From Geomonas agri (GTDB taxonomy: Bacteria; Desulfobacterota; Desulfuromonadia; Geobacterales; Geobacteraceae), in assembly GCF_020179605.1 (NCBI RefSeq), contig NZ_JAINZO010000002.1, forward strand, positions 1,721,747 to 1,785,746: a stretch of DNA of 64,000 nucleotides, written 5' to 3'. The position numbers were made by a program, and so were the translations under genes. The stretch's first letter is position 1; each line of letters starts with the position of its first letter. Below the pieces are notes generated by a model. The model was given only the letters and a program-made list of their open reading frames with translations. It searched no databases and was not told where the DNA came from. This document shows, one piece after another, positions 60,392 through 64,000 of the stretch.

Positions 60392-61828
60392 ATGGCCTTG
60401 GAAATGGTAAGAGATTGCAGGCCGCTGTACGAGCGGGTGGGGAGCGAGATCGTCTCGCTCATCGACGGTGGCACCTTCCGGGTGGGGGAGCGACTCCCTT
60501 CGATACGGCAGCTGAGCTCCAAGCTCAACGTGAGCATAAACACGGTGATGCAGGCCTACGCGGTGCTGGAAGATCGCCGGGTCATCCAGGCGCGCCCGCA
60601 GTCCGGCTACTACGTCTGTCCAAAGGTTCCCGAGATCACCGCGAAGCCCTTGGCGAAGAACCAGCGCCTGCAACCGACCGCGGTAACCTTCAGCGAACTC
60701 TGCGAACTGGTGATCCGCAACCTGATGAAGCCGGAGCTCCTGCCGCTGGCGAGCGCCGTTCCCAACCCGCAGCACTTCCCGGTGGACAAGCTGAACCGGA
60801 TGACGGCCGCCGAGATGAGGCGCTTCGGCGCCCAGAGCATCTCCTACATGATGCCGCCGGGGAGTGAGAGGTTGCGCACCCAGATCGCCAAGCGCTCTCT
60901 TTTGTACGGCGTCAGCGTGCGGCCGGACCAGGTGCTGGTGACTTCCGGGTGCGTCGAGGCGGTGCAGCTCGCCCTGCGCGCCACCTGCAAGGCCGGCGAC
61001 ACCATCGCGGTCGAATCCCCCTTCTACTTCAACTTCCTGCAGCTGATCGCGGAGATGGGCCTTAAGGCCCTGGAGATCCCGTCCACGCCCAAGGAAGGAA
61101 TCAGCATCGAGGCGCTGAGCTACGCCATCGAGAACAACAAGATCAGCGCCTGCCTGGTGATTCCAAACTTCAGTAATCCCTTGGGCACGCTGATGCCCGA
61201 CGAGCGCAAGCGCGAACTGGTCCAGCTCCTGGCGCAGCACGAAATCCCGCTTATCGAGGATGACATCTACGGTGACCTTACCTTCGGCCAGCAGCGCCCC
61301 ATCGCCGCAAAATCGTTCGATCACAAGGGACTGGTAATTTACTGTTCCTCGTTCTCCAAGACGCTCGCCCCCGGCTATCGCGTCGGGTGGGCCATCGGCG
61401 GGAAATTCCAGGCGGAGATGGAACGGCTCAAGATGATGAACAACCTGGCCACCGCCTCGCCGACGCAGCTGGGCATAGCTGAGTTCCTGGCGACCGGCGG
61501 CTACGACCACCACCTGCGCGCGATCCGCAGGCTCTACGCCAAGAACGCTTCGCAGATGACGGACGCGCTGGTGCGTCACTTTCCGGAGGGGACACGGATG
61601 ACCCGCCCCGGCGGCGGCTTCATGCTCTGGGTGGAAATGCCGGAGCAGGTGGACTCGGTGCAGCTGTTCCACCGCGCCCTGGAGCGGGGTATCAGCATCA
61701 CGCCCGGGGCCATCTTCTCCCTGTCGGGCAAGTACCGGAATTACATCAGGCTGTCGACGGCGTTCTGGGATGAAAAAGCGGAACGGGGCGTCGAAACGCT
61801 GGGAGGGCTGGTCAAAGATATGCTCTAG
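60392..61828 (+). CDS. MocR-type regulator: GntR DNA-binding domain fused to aminotransferase fold
   Basis: A 478-residue regulator. Residues about 10-75 form a GntR winged helix (PLYERVGSEIVSLI, LPSIRQLSSKLNVS). The rest is a fold-type I aminotransferase domain with the PLP lysine in SSFSKTLAPGYR, the PNFSNPLG asparagine/proline site and EDDIYGDL. Such proteins sense PLP-linked metabolites. GGAGG stands five bases before ATG 60392. No transporter or enzyme pair lies beside it. The inverted repeat upstream is a likely site of action. Confidence 0.92.
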   Translation: MALEMVRDCRPLYERVGSEIVSLIDGGTFRVGERLPSIRQLSSKLNVSINTVMQAYAVLEDRRVIQARPQSGYYVCPKVPEITAKPLAKNQRLQPTAVTFSELCELVIRNLMKPELLPLASAVPNPQHFPVDKLNRMTAAEMRRFGAQSISYMMPPGSERLRTQIAKRSLLYGVSVRPDQVLVTSGCVEAVQLALRATCKAGDTIAVESPFYFNFLQLIAEMGLKALEIPSTPKEGISIEALSYAIENNKISACLVIPNFSNPLGTLMPDERKRELVQLLAQHEIPLIEDDIYGDLTFGQQRPIAAKSFDHKGLVIYCSSFSKTLAPGYRVGWAIGGKFQAEMERLKMMNNLATASPTQLGIAEFLATGGYDHHLRAIRRLYAKNASQMTDALVRHFPEGTRMTRPGGGFMLWVEMPEQVDSVQLFHRALERGISITPGAIFSLSGKYRNYIRLSTAFWDEKAERGVETLGGLVKDML

Positions 61829-61913
61829 GGCTTTGATCGTCCGGCAAGACGTCGCGACTAGATATTATCGAGAGGAAGGTGTGTTAGAGGAACCGGGCGC
61901 GCCCGCAAAAACT

Positions 61914-62129
61914 CTATGATGTTGCCATGTGAATCAGGGAGCAGCAGCGGCATTTACCGTAACGGGCGGGAAGATACAGTACGTTGATGGTGAGGCACTT
62001 TTTGCACTCCCAGAAGGTATAGCCGCTTACCTCGTGCCCCGCCTGTTCTGTGAAAAACCAGTGGTAATAGGCATCCCAATCGTACTCCGGTTTCTGGTTT
62101 GCCTTTTCGATCAGTCGTTCCAGTAGCAT
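61914..62129 (-). CDS. Small zinc-ribbon-like protein
   Basis: A 71-residue protein. A helix at the N-terminus (LLERLIEKANQK) is followed by a cysteine pattern FWECKKCLTIN and GKCRCCSLIH, CX2C and CXCC, compatible with one zinc site. The ATG at 62129 follows AAGGAGCGG; a longer frame to 62228 reads an unlikely hydrophobic start. Function unknown; stand-alone gene. Confidence 0.6.
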   Translation of the reverse strand: MLLERLIEKANQKPEYDWDAYYHWFFTEQAGHEVSGYTFWECKKCLTINVLYLPARYGKCRCCSLIHMATS

Positions 62130-62367
62130 GGCGGGCCGCTCCTTGAAGAATGATGACGTAAACATACAACCAAAAAATACAATATCAACTGTGATTTTTT
62201 CTAACACCAAAGGTTGTTTGTTGTCCATCCTGAATACAGGATCAGCAGCAGGAATACCTGGTAGCGATGAAGTTCATGAATGGAACAGTTATTTCTAGAT
62301 GGACATCCTTTTTTGAAGAGCGGTAAAATGGGGCATCAGTAGATATCGTCCTAAAGGAGGCGCTATC

Positions 62368-62622
62368 ATGGCAGAAAGGATGAAGAGACCGATGACAGGC
62401 CTGATGATGCTGGTAGGCGGTGGGGTGCTCGGTGCTGGTCTGGGGCTTCTCTTTGCTCCCTGCGCAGGCGAGAAGAGCCGCAAGAAAATGATGCGCATGG
62501 GGAAGACGATTAGTAATAAGAGCGACCGGATCATGCGCGATCTGAGCGACAGGATGGACGACCTAGCCGATACCATGTCCAGCATGAGCGGGAAAGCCGG
62601 CAAGTTCATGCACCTGCGTTAA
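62368..62622 (+). CDS. YtxH-domain protein
   Basis: An 84-residue protein with one glycine-rich membrane helix (about 10-30, LVGGGVLGAGLGLLFAP) followed by a basic helix of YtxH type (GEKSRKKMMRMGKTIS). Members are general-stress envelope proteins of unknown function. AAAGGAGG stands just before the ATG and a terminator follows. Confidence 0.85.
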   Translation: MAERMKRPMTGLMMLVGGGVLGAGLGLLFAPCAGEKSRKKMMRMGKTISNKSDRIMRDLSDRMDDLADTMSSMSGKAGKFMHLR

Positions 62623-62663
62623 AAGAGAAGCAGATCCCCCTTCTGCAGATCATTCAAAGACCT

Positions 62664-62700
62664 TGGCCCGTGACTATGACAGCCGCGGGCCTTTCTTTTT
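62664..62700 (+). terminator. Terminator after the YtxH gene
   Basis: GGCCCG / CGGGCC stem, 15-base loop, then TTTCTTTTT. Confidence 0.7.
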
Positions 62701-62701
62701 C

Positions 62702-63574
62702 TTAGCCAAGCCGGATCAGGGCGGCACCGGCCACGATGAGGGTTGCGGAGATGAGGCGCATCCTGCCGAAGGATTCGCGCAGGAAAAAGATCCCGATCAG
62801 AACCCCGACCATGATGCTTACCTGGCGCACCGGAACGGCGTAGCCGACCCGCGCCATGTTGAGGCCGTAGCGAAAGCTGAGAAAGGAGAGCATGACGGTG
62901 GGGCCACTCCAGAGAATCAGGCGCCAGTTGGTGCGCCACTCATCCGCAATGAGGTTGCGGTATTTCGGGCGGCACAGGTTGAGCGTCATCAGGCACAACA
63001 TGGCGATGACCAGGAAGTAGGTGAAGAAGACGGGCGGGTAGTCCCGCACCCCGGTCTTTTCGGCGATGGAACCGATGGAGTAGATGAAGCCGGCCAGGAG
63101 GGCGGCACGGACCGCACTGCTTTTGAGATCGCGAAAGGGGCGGGCCAGTTCGGCCAGCGACAGCCGCTGCATCTGGACGCAGAACGTGCCGAAGATGACC
63201 AGGAGGATGCCGCAGATTCCGACCACGGATAAGCGCTCCCCGAGCAGCAGTACGCCCCAGATAGGCACATAGACCATCGAGGTCTGGGAGAGTGGGTAGA
63301 TAATGGAGAGGTCGCCATCGCGATAGGCGCGGCCGTTCAACAGGTGGTAGAGGACGAAGCTGACCGAGCCGATCGATATCATGGCCAGGGTGTGCGGGGT
63401 GGGCCAGTGGAACGATTCGTTCACTACTGCAATGATGGCGGTGAAGGGAAACATCGAGGCGATAAACATCCACCAGATGAATACCGTCTTGTGCCGGCTC
63501 TGTTTAACCAGCGTGTTCCAGGTGGCGTGCATGACGGCTGAAAAGATGATGAGGACAAAGGCAAGGTTGGACAT
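62702..63574 (-). CDS. EamA/DMT-superfamily transporter
   Basis: A 290-residue protein with ten predicted membrane helices in two EamA repeats, each closing with a LLLGERLSVVGICGILLV or FFLRESFGRMRLISATLIV segment (the conserved Glu in LGE/LRE). Drug/metabolite transporters of this type export amino acids or other metabolites. No clear ribosome site precedes the ATG at 63574. It is single; substrate unknown. Confidence 0.88.
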   Translation of the reverse strand: MSNLAFVLIIFSAVMHATWNTLVKQSRHKTVFIWWMFIASMFPFTAIIAVVNESFHWPTPHTLAMISIGSVSFVLYHLLNGRAYRDGDLSIIYPLSQTSMVYVPIWGVLLLGERLSVVGICGILLVIFGTFCVQMQRLSLAELARPFRDLKSSAVRAALLAGFIYSIGSIAEKTGVRDYPPVFFTYFLVIAMLCLMTLNLCRPKYRNLIADEWRTNWRLILWSGPTVMLSFLSFRYGLNMARVGYAVPVRQVSIMVGVLIGIFFLRESFGRMRLISATLIVAGAALIRLG

Positions 63575-63657
63575 GGCCGGAGTATAACCGAGGTGGGGCG
63601 ATAAAGTGAACCATTTCGGCTTGCTGCCAGTGTTAAAGAATTTTATTCATTAAATCG

Positions 63658-63686
63658 TTGACGGTGGGGATGTGCTTTGTTATAAA
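63658..63686 (+). promoter_or_regulatory. Strong sigma-70 promoter, candidate rRNA promoter P1
   Basis: TTGACG, 17-base spacer, TATAAA, in a region with no gene on the plus strand up to the right edge. Confidence 0.65.
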
Positions 63687-63841
63687 CGTCGACTCCGCAG
63701 CAACGACGCTCTTTGCAACCGAATATTGAACCGGCAGGAAGAAGGGCCACAGGAGCACCTCGCGGTGTTCTGACGTCTTTCGGGCACGATCCTCGGATCA
63801 GGCCACTGCAAAATGCCTCGAAAGTTTTTTGAAAGAAAATG

Positions 63842-63870
63842 TTGACAGGCGGCAACGGTTCAGGTAGGGT
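63842..63870 (+). promoter_or_regulatory. Strong sigma-70 promoter, candidate rRNA promoter P2
   Basis: TTGACA, 17-base spacer, TAGGGT, preceded by an A/T-rich stretch (AAAGTTTTTTGAAAGAAAAT) resembling an UP element. Confidence 0.65.
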
Positions 63871-64000
63871 GCCGAGTCTGTCGCAACACGGCGGCTTGGT
63901 CTTTGAAAACTAAATAGTAGACGAAACAGCATTTGCGAGTTTCAAAATGTAACAAGTCAGTTGTTTCAAACTAGAATCGGATTTTCCGGTTTCATTTTAA
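63871..64000 (+). other. Probable leader of an rRNA operon, continuing past the window
   Basis: The sequence CTTTGAAAACTAAATAGTAG is of the type found just upstream of 16S rRNA genes (boxA-like anti-termination region). No 16S start (AGAGTTTGATC) is reached before 64000. The call rests on tandem promoters and this leader. Confidence 0.55.

Overview
The window looks like chromosome from a Geobacter/Geomonas-type member of the Desulfuromonadales. The signs are high GC, several multihaem c-type cytochromes, a leuS-lptE-holA cluster, many FN3 and TonB surface proteins, a GEMM-type riboswitch and recurrent intergenic repeats. The taxonomic call is inference from gene content; no 16S sequence lies inside the window.

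Layout. 1-3.8 kb: housekeeping (end of leuS, lptE, holA, rpsT) and a methyltransferase. 4-9.7 kb: a leftward cluster of a coiled-coil porin-like protein, a small periplasmic protein and two octahaem cytochromes. 10-17.8 kb: miaB, a bifunctional nuclease, an M42 peptidase, guaB, guaA, gph, an orphan flgM with a sigma-28-like promoter, and tRNA-Gly(CCC). 17.9-36.2 kb: an accessory region. It holds peptidoglycan amidase-like proteins paired with exported proteins, a DUF4160/DUF2442 pair, a riboswitch-controlled TPR/phosphoesterase operon, an Hsp70-like protein, transposase relics, a very large third octahaem cytochrome with an in-frame UGA, its divergent LysR neighbour, and a restriction/nuclease cluster (two HNH proteins related to ScoMcrA plus a NERD protein). 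36.3-49.1 kb: an acetate-type permease, MFS permease, OmpA-like lipoprotein, GGDEF protein, acyl-CoA thioesterase, chemoreceptor, and a PadR-linked split permease. 49.2-58.9 kb: a long rightward operon headed by a structured leader RNA and encoding a complete envelope uptake route (TonB receptor, TonB-like protein, ECF A/T/S components, two FN3 lipoproteins). 58.9-64 kb: glycosyltransferase, MocR regulator, small proteins, an EamA permease, and what looks like the promoter region of an rRNA operon running off the right edge.

The most striking signal is the third octahaem cytochrome (24473-27925, minus). One frame stays open across an internal UGA at codon 115. The UGA is followed by a hairpin placed and built like a bacterial SECIS. 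It falls at the same place, between haems 1 and 2, as a lone non-haem cysteine in both other octahaem cytochromes here. A selenocysteine-containing multihaem cytochrome is the best reading, with simple nonsense mutation as the alternative. Two other genes here (lysin copy 2 and a DUF1003 gene) do carry ordinary-looking in-frame stops, so the alternative is real.

The second signal is the 49-59 kb uptake operon. Its substrate is unknown, and its leader folds into long-range helices followed by a terminator, which suggests a metabolite-sensing RNA. The third is a GEMM-I riboswitch whose last helix overlaps a terminator, tying a calcineurin-like surface phosphoesterase operon to cyclic-dinucleotide signalling.
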